From NCBI GenBank assembly GCA_937952085.1, contig CALFYQ010000130.1:1-51594 (forward strand): 51,594 nucleotides of DNA, read 5' to 3'. How positions within the stretch are numbered: the first letter of the stretch is position 1; every line of letters starts with the position of its first letter. The notes beneath the pieces are model-generated. The model was not told the DNA's origin and did not search any database. It saw only the letters and a program-made list of their open reading frames with translations. The stretch is from an uncultured Paracoccaceae bacterium. Its GTDB lineage: Bacteria > Pseudomonadota > Alphaproteobacteria > Rhodobacterales > Rhodobacteraceae. The position numbers were made by a program, and so were the translations under genes. Shown here piece by piece: positions 42,408 through 50,602 of the stretch.

Positions 42408-43364
42408 ATGACCCCCTTCGCGATCGCCGGCGTGCAGATGCATGTGGCGGCGCTCCACTCCAACGTGGAGGCGATGCGCCACAGGATCGACGTGCTGATG
42501 GCGCGCTTTCCCTGGGTGCAGATGATCCTGTTCTCCGAGCTTGCGCCCTATGGCCCGCTCGACCGGTTCGCACAGCCCTATCCGAACGAGGTGGTTTCGG
42601 TCTTCCAGGAAGACGCCCGCCGCTATGGCGTCTGGCTGATCCCCGGCTCGATGTTCGAGAAGGGCGAAGACGGGAAGATCCGCAACGTCTCCTATGTCAT
42701 CAACCCGGAAGGCGAGGTCGTCGCCCGCTACGCCAAGATGTTTCCGTTCCGGCCCTATGAGGCGGGGATCGAGGGCGGAACCGAGTTCTGCGTCTTCGAC
42801 GTGCCGGGGGCGGGGCGGTTCGGCCTTTCGATCTGCTACGACATCTGGTTCCCGGAGACGACGCGGCAGCTCACCTCGATGGGCGTCGAGGTCCTGCTCC
42901 ACCCCGTCCTCACCGGCACGACGGACCGGGACGCGGAGCTTTCCATCGCCCGCGCCACGGCGGCGCAGTTCCAGTGCTACGTCTTCGACGTGAACGGGCT
43001 CGGCGCCGGCGGGGTCGGCCGGTCGCTCGTGATCGACCCGGCGGCGCATGTGCTGCACCAGTCCGCCGGACAGGAGGACATGTTCCCCATCGAGGTCGAT
43101 TTCGACCTCGTGCGCCGGCAGCGGGAGACCGGGCTGAAGGGCCTCGGCCAGGTCCTCAAGAGCTTCCGCGACCGCTCCGCCGAGTTTTCCGTCTACGACC
43201 GGACTTCCGGCGCCGACGCGTGGCTCCACACGCTCGGCCCGCTCGCGCTTCCGCAGCGCGGCTCCCGTTCCGGGGTCGACGCGCCCGATCCCCGCGCCGC
43301 GCTCGACGCGGCGCAGCCCGCCAATCCGCCACTCGCCCTGCTCAAGGGAGGGCCGGGCGGCTGA
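42408..43364 (+). CDS. Carbon-nitrogen hydrolase (nitrilase-fold amidase)
   Basis: 318 residues with the Glu-Lys-Cys catalytic triad: Glu44 in LFSELAPYG, Lys110 in ARYAKMFPF and Cys143 in SICYDIWFPE. The family hydrolyses amides, N-carbamoyl compounds or nitriles. The motif around Cys (ICYDIWFPE) resembles aliphatic amidase and N-carbamoylputrescine amidase-like branches, but the substrate is open. A Pro/Ala-rich tail of about 50 residues follows the catalytic domain. No Shine-Dalgarno is visible before ATG 42408; the conserved start FAIAGVQMHV makes this start secure. First gene of a four-gene cassette with a decarboxylase, an ATP-grasp ligase and a C45 hydrolase. Confidence 0.9.
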   Translation: MTPFAIAGVQMHVAALHSNVEAMRHRIDVLMARFPWVQMILFSELAPYGPLDRFAQPYPNEVVSVFQEDARRYGVWLIPGSMFEKGEDGKIRNVSYVINPEGEVVARYAKMFPFRPYEAGIEGGTEFCVFDVPGAGRFGLSICYDIWFPETTRQLTSMGVEVLLHPVLTGTTDRDAELSIARATAAQFQCYVFDVNGLGAGGVGRSLVIDPAAHVLHQSAGQEDMFPIEVDFDLVRRQRETGLKGLGQVLKSFRDRSAEFSVYDRTSGADAWLHTLGPLALPQRGSRSGVDAPDPRAALDAAQPANPPLALLKGGPGG

Positions 43365-43406
43365 AACCCGCGCGCGGTCCGCGCGCCGCGAAGGAGAGAG
43401 ACCGAG

Positions 43407-46151
43407 ATGAACGTCCAGGCCCCGGAAGCCAGGCTCCCCTCGATAGGCGACTACTACAGCGCCGCGCAGTTGCGCGCGGACCGATGGAGCCAGTTGCGGG
43501 AGACGGCGGAGTCGCTCGCGCGGCAGGGGCCGAACGGCCGCAAGGGCCAGAAGCTCATCTCGGAGGCGGAGACGCTGCTCGCCGCGCTCGCGCCGATCGA
43601 GCGCTACTGGGCCTTTCCGGGCCACGGCGCGTTCAACCACCTGAAAAAGATGCTGGACAGCCGCGCGGTGGCGGATTTCGCCTTCGCCACGCGCCGCGTC
43701 TCCCGCGCGCTCGCCACCGGGGCCTATCGCCGCCGCCGCGTGCCGCTGACGACCGGCGATGTCGATACCGACGATCCGGCGGACGACGAGACCTCGACGC
43801 CTGAGGACCGTTCGCTCGGCCGGCCCTATTTCGAGGTGCTGATCGTCGACCGGATGACCGAGCCGCAGGAGGCGTGGCTCCGCCAGTCCCTCCTCGCGAT
43901 GCGGCGCCCCGAGGACCCGTTCGTCTATGAGCCGGTGGTGGCGCCGAGCCTCGAGGATGCGCTGATCGGCATCCTCTTCAACCACAACGTTCAGGCGGTG
44001 GTGGTGCGGCCGGGCCTCAGGCTCAAATCCACTAACGAGTTGCCGATCCTCAAGGGCTATCTCGACCGGATCGGCGAGGAGGAGGATGTCGACGACCTCG
44101 AACCCTCGCATTACGGGCCCGAATGCTCCCGCCTCATCGCCAAGGTGCGGCCGGAGCTCGACGTCTACCTCGTCTCGGACCGCTCGCCCGAGGAGATCGC
44201 CGGGCTCGATCTCGGCTCATGCCGCCGCGTCTTCTACAACCAGGAAGACTTCCAGGAGCTGCACCTCAACATCCTCCGCGGCGTCGGCCGGCGCTACAAG
44301 ACGCCGTTCTTCACCGCGCTGACGGAATATTCGAAGCAGCCGACCGGCGTCTTCCACGCCATGCCGATCAGCCGCGGCAAGTCGATCTCCCGCTCCCACT
44401 GGATCAAGGACATGGGAGATTTCTACGGGCCGAACATCTTCCTCGCGGAAACCTCGGCGACCTCGGGCGGGCTCGACAGCCTTCTGGAGCCGCGCGGGCC
44501 GATCAAGATGGCGCAGGAATTCGCGGCGCGCGCCTTCGGCTCGAAGCAGACCTTCTTCGCCACCAACGGCACCTCGACCTGCAACAAGATCGTCGTGCAG
44601 GCGCTGGTCAGGCCGGGCGACATCGTGCTGGTGGACCGGGACTGCCACAAGTCCCACCATTACGGGATGGTGCTGGCCGGCGCGCATGTCGTCTACACCG
44701 AGTCCTACCCGCTCCACGAATATTCCATGTACGGCGCGGTTCCGATCCACGAGATCAAGGAGAAGCTGCTGGCGCTTCGCGACGCCGGCAAGCTCGACCA
44801 GGTGCGGATGATCCTCCTCACCAACTGCACCTTCGACGGGCTGGTCTACAACGTCGAGCGGGTGATGGAGGAATGCCTCGCGATCAAGAAGGACTTGGTG
44901 TTCCTCTGGGACGAGGCCTGGTTCGCCTTCGCGCGGTTCAACCCGATCTATCGGCAGCGAACGGCGATGCACTGCGCCCAGGCGCTCCGCGAGAAGCTGA
45001 AGAGCTCCGAGCACGCCGCGGCCTGGAAGGCGCAGCAAAAGGCGCTGGAAGGGGCGGATGCCGAAACCTGGCTGAAGACCCGGCTCCTCCCGCCGCCGGA
45101 TGCGCGGGTGCGGGTCTACGCCACGCAGTCGACCCACAAGACCCTGACCTCGCTGCGGCAGGGTTCGATGATCCATGTCCACGATCAGGACTTCAAGGGC
45201 GAGGCCGAGCAGGCCTTTCACGAAGCCTACATGACCCACACCTCGACCTCGCCGAACTACCAGATCATCGCCTCGCTCGATGTCGGCCGGCGGCAGGTGG
45301 AGCTCGAAGGCTTCGAGCTTGTGCAGCTCCAGATCGAGGCGGCGATGGCGATCCGCCGTGCGGTGGCGACCCATCCGCTCCTGAAGAAGTATTTCCGGAT
45401 CCTCACGCCTGGCGACATGATCCCCGGCGAGCATCGCGAAAGCGGGGTCGAGCGCTATTACGACCCGGAGCAGGGCTGGGCCGACAAGTGGGACATCTGG
45501 GCCCGCGACGAGTTCGTGCTCGACCCGACGCGGGTGACGCTGCTGGTCGGCGGAACGGGCTGGGACGGCGACACGTTCAAGACCCAGATCCTGATGGACA
45601 AGCACGGCATCCAGATCAACAAGACCTCCCGCAACACCGTGCTCTTCATGACGAATATCGGCACGACGCGGTCCTCGGTCGCCTACCTGATCGAGGTGCT
45701 GGTCGGTATCGCGCGGGAACTGGACGACCTTCTCGACGACGCCTCGAAGATGGAGAAGCGCGCCTTCGAGAAGCGGGTCAGCAGCCTCATCGAGCACGTG
45801 CCGCCGCTGCCGGATTTCAGCCGCTTCCACGACGCCTTCCGCTCCGGGCCGGACACGCCTGAGGGCGACATGAGGGCGGCCTTCTTCCTCGCCTATGACG
45901 AGGAGAACTGCGACTACCTCGACCTCGACGGCTCGCTGACCGAGGCGCTGGAGGCGGGGCGGATCATCGTCTCCGCCGGCTTCATCATCCCCTATCCGCC
46001 GGGCTTTCCGATCCTGGTGCCGGGGCAGGTGGTCAGCAACGAGATCGTCGCCTTCATGAAGGCGCTCGACGTCTCGGAGATCCACGGCTACCGGCCCGAT
46101 CTCGGCCTTCGCGTCTTCACTGAAGACGCGCTCAAGAACTTCCGGCACTGA
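43407..46151 (+). CDS. Orn/Lys/Arg decarboxylase-family PLP enzyme
   Basis: 914-residue large prokaryotic-type basic amino acid decarboxylase. Residues 1-280 form an N-terminal wing-like region with a long acidic insert (DVDTDDPADDETSTPED). The PLP core begins near FHAMPISRGKSISRSHWIKDMGDFYG; AETSATSGGLDSLLEP, TFFATNGTSTCNKIVVQALV, DRDCHKSHHYG, LLTNCTFDGLVYN, FLWDEAWFAF and YATQSTHKTLTSLRQGSMIH (PLP Lys578) follow, then the C-terminal domain. It is longer than biodegradative decarboxylases (700-755 residues). It should form CO2 and an amine such as agmatine, cadaverine or putrescine, but substrate-specific residues cannot be assigned. GGAGAGA precedes ATG. Third-party context: amidase upstream, ATP-grasp ligase 23 nt downstream. 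Confidence 0.92.
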   Translation: MNVQAPEARLPSIGDYYSAAQLRADRWSQLRETAESLARQGPNGRKGQKLISEAETLLAALAPIERYWAFPGHGAFNHLKKMLDSRAVADFAFATRRVSRALATGAYRRRRVPLTTGDVDTDDPADDETSTPEDRSLGRPYFEVLIVDRMTEPQEAWLRQSLLAMRRPEDPFVYEPVVAPSLEDALIGILFNHNVQAVVVRPGLRLKSTNELPILKGYLDRIGEEEDVDDLEPSHYGPECSRLIAKVRPELDVYLVSDRSPEEIAGLDLGSCRRVFYNQEDFQELHLNILRGVGRRYKTPFFTALTEYSKQPTGVFHAMPISRGKSISRSHWIKDMGDFYGPNIFLAETSATSGGLDSLLEPRGPIKMAQEFAARAFGSKQTFFATNGTSTCNKIVVQALVRPGDIVLVDRDCHKSHHYGMVLAGAHVVYTESYPLHEYSMYGAVPIHEIKEKLLALRDAGKLDQVRMILLTNCTFDGLVYNVERVMEECLAIKKDLVFLWDEAWFAFARFNPIYRQRTAMHCAQALREKLKSSEHAAAWKAQQKALEGADAETWLKTRLLPPPDARVRVYATQSTHKTLTSLRQGSMIHVHDQDFKGEAEQAFHEAYMTHTSTSPNYQIIASLDVGRRQVELEGFELVQLQIEAAMAIRRAVATHPLLKKYFRILTPGDMIPGEHRESGVERYYDPEQGWADKWDIWARDEFVLDPTRVTLLVGGTGWDGDTFKTQILMDKHGIQINKTSRNTVLFMTNIGTTRSSVAYLIEVLVGIARELDDLLDDASKMEKRAFEKRVSSLIEHVPPLPDFSRFHDAFRSGPDTPEGDMRAAFFLAYDEENCDYLDLDGSLTEALEAGRIIVSAGFIIPYPPGFPILVPGQVVSNEIVAFMKALDVSEIHGYRPDLGLRVFTEDALKNFRH

Positions 46152-46174
46152 ACAAGAACCCAGGGAGAACATCC

Positions 46175-47626
46175 ATGCCGAAGAAGACGCTCGGAAACAT
46201 TTCTGAAATCCGTCGTTACTTCCACACCAACACCGACCCGATCTATTTCGTCTCCGCGACGAACTTCAATCTTCTCGGGCTCGATGAGTGGGTGAAGAAC
46301 TTCAAGTACATCTGCTACATGGATTGCTTCGACGGACGACATCCGAACGTCTTCGTGCCGTCCGAGGCGCCGCATGACGAGTTCACCTCGATCGAGGACA
46401 TCGTGAACTACCTCCTCCAGCACAAGGAGGTGATCGACCTGGTGAAGCGCCGCGGCGGCAAGCCGAAATTCTGCTTCCTGATGTTCGACGACAAGACCGA
46501 GGCGCTGGTGAAGGAGCTGGGCGGCGAGCTCTGGTTCCCGAAGTCCAAGCTCCGCACCAAGATGGACAACAAGATCGAGACGGTGCGCGTCGGCGACAAG
46601 GCGGGCGTGCCTTCGGTGCCCAACGTGCTGGCCGAGGTGAAGGACTGGAAGGGCCTGATGGCGACGGTCGAGAAGGCCGGGATCGGCACCGACCTCGTGC
46701 TCCAGTCGGCTTTCGGCGACTCGGGCCACACCACGTTCTTCATCAAGTCCGAGGCGGATTTCCGCCGGCATGAGCACGAGATCGTCGGCGAGGGCGAGAT
46801 CAAGATCATGAAGCGGATCGATTGCCGCGGATCGGCGATCGAGGCCTGCGCCACCAACGAGGGCACCATCGTCGGCCCGCTGATGACGGAGCTGGTCGGC
46901 TTCAAGGAGCTGACGCCCTATCGCGGCGGCTGGTGCGGCAACGAGATCTTCTCGACCGCCTTCCCGCCGAAGACCCGCCAGAAGGCCCGCGACCTGACCT
47001 TCAAGTTCGGCGAGCAGCTCCGCAAGGAAGGCTATCGCGGCTATTTCGAGCTCGACTTCCTGATCGAGAAGAAGGGCGGGGACATCTGGCTCGGCGAGCT
47101 CAACCCGCGCATCACCGGCGCCTCGTCGATGACCAACCACGCCGCCTTCGCCCATGCGGATGCGCCGCTCTTCCTGTTCCACCTGCTCGAGTTCTCGGGC
47201 AAGCCGTTCAAGCTGGACGTGGACGAGCTGAACGCCCGCTGGGCCGATCCGGACATGATCGACAGCTGGTCGCAGATGGTGATCAAGCATACCGAGGACA
47301 CGGTGGACGTCGTCACCTCGGCGCCGCAGTCGGGCATCTACCGGATGCTGCCGAACGGCCGCGTCGTCTATGACCGGTTCGACTATCACCGGCGGGCCGT
47401 GGAGAGCGAGGACGAGGCCTTCTTCCTCCGCATCCTGAAGCCGGGCGACTTCCGCTACGAGGGCGCCGATCTCGGCATCCTCGTCACCCGCGGCCGGTCC
47501 ATGACCAAGAACTTCGAGCTGACCGACCGCTCGAAGAAGTGGATCCACGGAATCAAGAACGCCTTCACGGCGCGGCCGCTTCCCTCCGCCTCGGCGCTCG
47601 ACGACCACGCCTTCAAGATCATGTGA
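46175..47626 (+). CDS. ATP-grasp ligase (biotin carboxylase-like fold)
   Basis: 483-residue ATP-grasp protein without biotin-carrier or carboxyltransferase parts. The N-terminal 150 residues form a Rossmann-like pre-ATP domain. KLRTKMDNKIETVRVGDKAGVPSVP marks the start of the ATP-grasp, DLVLQSAFGDSGHTTFFIKSE is the Gly-rich loop, EIKIMKRIDCRG the adenine strand, and YFELDFLIEKKGGDIWLGELNPRITGASSM supplies the Glu/Asn magnesium ligands. Enzymes of this group join a carboxylate to an amine or thiol through an acyl phosphate. It follows the decarboxylase by 23 nt with GGGAGA before ATG. A role in linking the decarboxylase amine to an acid is a plausible inference. True biotin carboxylase function is unlikely. 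Confidence 0.88.
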   Translation: MPKKTLGNISEIRRYFHTNTDPIYFVSATNFNLLGLDEWVKNFKYICYMDCFDGRHPNVFVPSEAPHDEFTSIEDIVNYLLQHKEVIDLVKRRGGKPKFCFLMFDDKTEALVKELGGELWFPKSKLRTKMDNKIETVRVGDKAGVPSVPNVLAEVKDWKGLMATVEKAGIGTDLVLQSAFGDSGHTTFFIKSEADFRRHEHEIVGEGEIKIMKRIDCRGSAIEACATNEGTIVGPLMTELVGFKELTPYRGGWCGNEIFSTAFPPKTRQKARDLTFKFGEQLRKEGYRGYFELDFLIEKKGGDIWLGELNPRITGASSMTNHAAFAHADAPLFLFHLLEFSGKPFKLDVDELNARWADPDMIDSWSQMVIKHTEDTVDVVTSAPQSGIYRMLPNGRVVYDRFDYHRRAVESEDEAFFLRILKPGDFRYEGADLGILVTRGRSMTKNFELTDRSKKWIHGIKNAFTARPLPSASALDDHAFKIM

Positions 47627-47632
47627 CGGCGG

Positions 47633-48607
47633 ATGCGGCTCGCCTTCAGGGCCGTCGCGGAAGATGAGCCCGGCCCGAAATGGGCCGGGCTCTTCGCGGA
47701 ATACTGGCCGGCCTACCGCGCCTGGTGGGGCCGGGAGGGGCTGGCGGCGCGCCCGACCTACCGGGAGGGGCGCGCCGCGCTCCGGCGGCACATGCCGGAA
47801 CTCCTCGACCATTACGACCGGCTCTGCGAACTGGCGGGGGGCGGGGACTCGGCGGCGCGGTTCCTCTCCTTCCTGAAGCCGCCGGCCTATCTCTCCGGCT
47901 GCAGCCAGGCGGTCTGGCCCGGCGCGGCGCCGCTGCTCGTCCGGAACTACGACTATGACCCGCGGGCCTTCGACGCGGTGCTCCTGAAGACGCGGTGGCG
48001 GAAGGGCGTGATCGGCATGGCCGACGGGCTTTTCGGCCTGATCGACGGGATGAACGACGCGGGGCTCGCCCTCTCCCTCACCTTCGGCGGGCGGCGGGAG
48101 ATCGGCGAGGGTTTCGGCGTGCCGCTGATCCTCCGCTACGCGCTCGAGACCTGCGAGACGGCGGACGAGGCGGTGGCGGCGCTGAAGCGCATCCCCTGCC
48201 ACATGAGCTACAACGTCACCGTGCTGGACCGGGAGCGGCGCTTCGCCACCGTCTTCCTCGCGCCGGACCGGGCGCCCGTCGTCACCCATTCGCCGGTCGC
48301 CACCAACCACCAGGAGCGGGTGGAATGGGCCGGCCACGCCCGCTTCACCGCGACGGTGGAGCGCGAGCGGTTCCTGCTCCAGCGCCTGACCCTCCACCCC
48401 GAGACGGAGGAGCGGTTCATCGGCGCGTTCCTTCGCCCACCGCTCTATTCCACCGCCTTCGCCGATGGGTTCGGCACGCTCTTCACCGCCGCCTACCGAC
48501 CCGCCGAGGGGACGATGGCGCTCCACTGGCCTGGCGCCGAATGGGGCCAGAGTTTCGCCGATTTCGAGGAAGGCGCGCGCACCGTGGCGACCCCCGCGCC
48601 GGTGTGA
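47633..48607 (+). CDS. C45-family autoproteolytic acyltransferase/amidohydrolase
   Basis: 324-residue Ntn hydrolase related to acyl-CoA:6-aminopenicillanate acyltransferase. The predicted self-cleavage site is YLSGC/SQAVW: Gly89-Cys90, with Cys90 becoming the N-terminal nucleophile of the beta chain, followed by PLLVRNYDYDP, GLIDGMNDAGLALSL and ATNHQERVEWAGHARF. Such enzymes make or break amide bonds of acylated amines. Starts 6 nt after the ATP-grasp stop without a separate ribosome-binding site, so translation is probably coupled. Fourth and last gene of the cassette; an inverted repeat lies just downstream. Confidence 0.86.
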   Translation: MRLAFRAVAEDEPGPKWAGLFAEYWPAYRAWWGREGLAARPTYREGRAALRRHMPELLDHYDRLCELAGGGDSAARFLSFLKPPAYLSGCSQAVWPGAAPLLVRNYDYDPRAFDAVLLKTRWRKGVIGMADGLFGLIDGMNDAGLALSLTFGGRREIGEGFGVPLILRYALETCETADEAVAALKRIPCHMSYNVTVLDRERRFATVFLAPDRAPVVTHSPVATNHQERVEWAGHARFTATVERERFLLQRLTLHPETEERFIGAFLRPPLYSTAFADGFGTLFTAAYRPAEGTMALHWPGAEWGQSFADFEEGARTVATPAPV

Positions 48608-48623
48608 GGCGCGGCCCTTATCA

Positions 48624-48667
48624 AGGTTGAAAGGGGGGTCAACCTGTTGATCTCTCTACGCAACCTG
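48624..48667. promoter_or_regulatory. CAACCT inverted/direct repeat cluster upstream of the epoxide hydrolase-like gene
   Basis: AGGTTGA-(8 nt)-TCAACCT is a perfect 7-bp inverted repeat (48624-48645); the CAACCTG half-site recurs at 48661-48667, 21 bp, or two helical turns, from the previous one. An AT-rich stretch (48668-48690) follows that could hold a promoter for the gene at 48804. The spacing suggests cooperative binding of a regulator. Unproven. Confidence 0.45.
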
Positions 48668-48803
48668 AAAATAGTAATAACATAACACAACAGGCTGCGC
48701 GCCGGAACTCGCGAGGATGCGGGGCTGCTTCGCCCCCGCCGCCCCGCCCTCTCGCAAGCGGGGCGCTTGCGTTCCGGGCGCGCGGCCGCGAAGGATGCGG
48801 GCG

Positions 48804-49883
48804 ATGAACGGGATGGAGACGCTTCGCGTCGGGACGGCGACCGGCCTCTCGATGCATGTGCTGGCCGCGGGGCCCCTTGAGGGGCCGCCGCTCCTCCTGC
48901 TCCATGGCTTTCCGGAACTGGCCTATTCTTGGCGGAAGGTCATGCCGCGCCTCGCGGCGGCCGGATACCGGGTCTATGCGCCGGACCAGCGCGGCTACGG
49001 CGCGACGACGGGCGGCGACGCGCGCTGGGAGGCGGATCTTTCCGGCTTCGGCATGCCGGCGCTGGTGCGCGATGCGCTGGCGCTGCTTCATGCGCTGAAC
49101 GTTCCCAAACTGAAGGCGGTGATCGGGCACGATTTCGGCTCCCCGGTCGCGGCCTCCTGCGCGCTGATGCGCCCCGATGTCTTTCCGGCGCTGGCGATGA
49201 TGAGCGCGCCCTTCGCCGGGCCGCCTGGTTTCGATCCGCCGCCGGCGGGGGACCTTCACGCCGATCTCGCCGCGTTGCCGGAGCCGCGGCGGCATTACCA
49301 GTGGTGGTATTCCGAACCCGGAGCGAACGCCGACATGATGGCGGCGCCGGACGGGCTCCGCGCCTTTCTCCGCGCCTATTTCCACTGCAAGAGCGGCGAC
49401 TGGGCGGGGAACCGGCCCTTCCCGCTCGCCTCCCGCGCCGCGGCGGAATACGCCAAGCTGCCGCGCTACTATGTGATGGATCTCGGCGTTGGCATGGCGG
49501 CGACGGCCGCCGCGATGGCGCCGACCGCGGCGGAGGCGGCCGCCTGCCGCTGGATGGACGAGGCGGCGCTGGATTTCTACACGGCCGAATACGGGCGGAC
49601 CGGGTTCCAGGGCGGGCTCAACTGGTATCGGCGGATGGTCTCGCCGGAGGGCGCGGCGGAGCTCCGGCTCTGGGCCGGGCGACGGATCGAGACGCCGTCC
49701 TGCTTCGTCGCCGGCGCGCGGGACTGGGGCATCCGCCAGACGCCGGGCGCGCTCGAGGCGATGGCGGCGAACGCCGCGGACTGGCGGGGGACGACGCTCA
49801 TCCCCGAGGCCGGGCACTGGGTGCAGCAGGAGCGGCCGGACGAGACGGCGGCGGCGCTGCTCGACTTCTTGGGCGGCCTTTGA
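48804..49883 (+). CDS. Alpha/beta hydrolase, epoxide hydrolase-like
   Basis: 359 residues. HGFPELAYSW (oxyanion HGxP motif), the sequence PDQRGYGATTG and nucleophile elbow VIGHDFGSPVA with Asp as nucleophile are the marks of microbial soluble epoxide hydrolases and haloalkane dehalogenase relatives; the cap domain follows (QWWYSEPGANADM to FQGGLNWYRRM) with candidate proton-donating Tyr residues, and the catalytic His is in EAGHWVQQERP. It would open an epoxide to a diol. ATG 48804 is chosen with GAAGGA about 8 nt upstream; ATG 48795 and 48813 are close alternatives. Separated from the C45 gene by 196 nt with repeat half-sites, so a separate transcript. Confidence 0.85.
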   Translation: MNGMETLRVGTATGLSMHVLAAGPLEGPPLLLLHGFPELAYSWRKVMPRLAAAGYRVYAPDQRGYGATTGGDARWEADLSGFGMPALVRDALALLHALNVPKLKAVIGHDFGSPVAASCALMRPDVFPALAMMSAPFAGPPGFDPPPAGDLHADLAALPEPRRHYQWWYSEPGANADMMAAPDGLRAFLRAYFHCKSGDWAGNRPFPLASRAAAEYAKLPRYYVMDLGVGMAATAAAMAPTAAEAAACRWMDEAALDFYTAEYGRTGFQGGLNWYRRMVSPEGAAELRLWAGRRIETPSCFVAGARDWGIRQTPGALEAMAANAADWRGTTLIPEAGHWVQQERPDETAAALLDFLGGL

Positions 49884-49942
49884 CGAAGATCAAGGCGGCG
49901 ACGCCGCCGCCAATCCAGACCTTACCAGGACGGGAGGCCAGT

Positions 49943-50260
49943 ATGACCGACGTGACGAAGATGAAGGCGCGCCTCGAGGCGCGGTTGGCGGAGCTGGGGC
50001 GCCGGCTGGAGGAGGTCGAGCGCGAGCTGGACCAGCCGATGGCCCCGCGCTTCGAGGACCGCGCGACCGAGCGCGAGGACGACGAGACGCTGGAGGCGCT
50101 CGGCGAGGCCGGCCTCCGCGAGAGCCGCGCAATCCATGCGGCGCTTGGCCGGATCGCGGACGGGACCTATGGCGCCTGCGTACAATGCGGCGCGGACATC
50201 GCCGAGGCGCGGCTCGAGGCCGTGCCTCACGCGGCGCTCTGCATTCGCTGCGCGGGCTGA
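49943..50260 (+). CDS. DksA/TraR-family C4 zinc-finger protein
   Basis: 105-residue protein: an N-terminal coiled-coil-like helix (residues 3-35, KMKARLEARLAELGRRLEEVERELD), an acidic tip, RATEREDDETLEAL, and a C-terminal zinc finger CVQC-(17)-CIRC. Such small DksA paralogues bind in the RNA polymerase secondary channel and modulate initiation. The tip lacks a clear Asp-x-x-Asp pair at the DksA position, so it may not act exactly like DksA. GGGAGG is 5 nt before ATG 49943. 59 nt after the hydrolase gene, probably the same transcript. Confidence 0.9.
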   Translation: MTDVTKMKARLEARLAELGRRLEEVERELDQPMAPRFEDRATEREDDETLEALGEAGLRESRAIHAALGRIADGTYGACVQCGADIAEARLEAVPHAALCIRCAG

Positions 50261-50602
50261 TATACCGAAGTCGGAATGGCCGAAGGGGAAGGGGGCTCGC
50301 GGCGGGCCGGATCGTGAGGGGGCGATCCGACCCGACGCCCGCGGGGGGGACAGGGCCCGGTGGCGCGCAACGCGCGGCGCCGCGAGACCGGCGTCGGCCC
50401 TGCCTTCCGCCCGAAGCCTGGCGTCGGCCGGGGGCGCATGGATGGCGCCTCCGGCCGCGCCGCCTGATCGGCGGCCCGGCCCTTGCCGCGCGCGGCGGCG
50501 ACCCGGTAGAGCGCATCCCGCGGCGGCGCCCTGTCTCGCCGTCGGCGGCGCGGTCTCCGTCGCGGCCGCCGCGCCGACCGCGCCTGACGAGAGGATCTGC
50601 CC
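50261..50602. other. Intergenic region between DksA-like gene and galE
   Basis: 342 nt, very GC-rich, no credible gene. CGGATCG-(8 nt)-CGATCCG at 50308-50329 is a 7-bp inverted repeat that could end the upstream transcript. The last 15 nt hold the galE ribosome-binding site GAGAGGA. No repeat copy or recognisable promoter elsewhere. Confidence 0.45.

Noticed and set aside
46175..47626. Biotin carboxylase subunit of an acyl-CoA carboxylase
   Set aside because: There is no biotin-carrier or carboxyltransferase gene nearby, and the N-terminal domain and neighbours fit an ATP-grasp amide ligase better.
50261..50602. Possible coding region before galE
   Set aside because: Open frames cross it on both strands, but none has a start with ribosome-binding site or a recognisable product; it is just GC-rich DNA.
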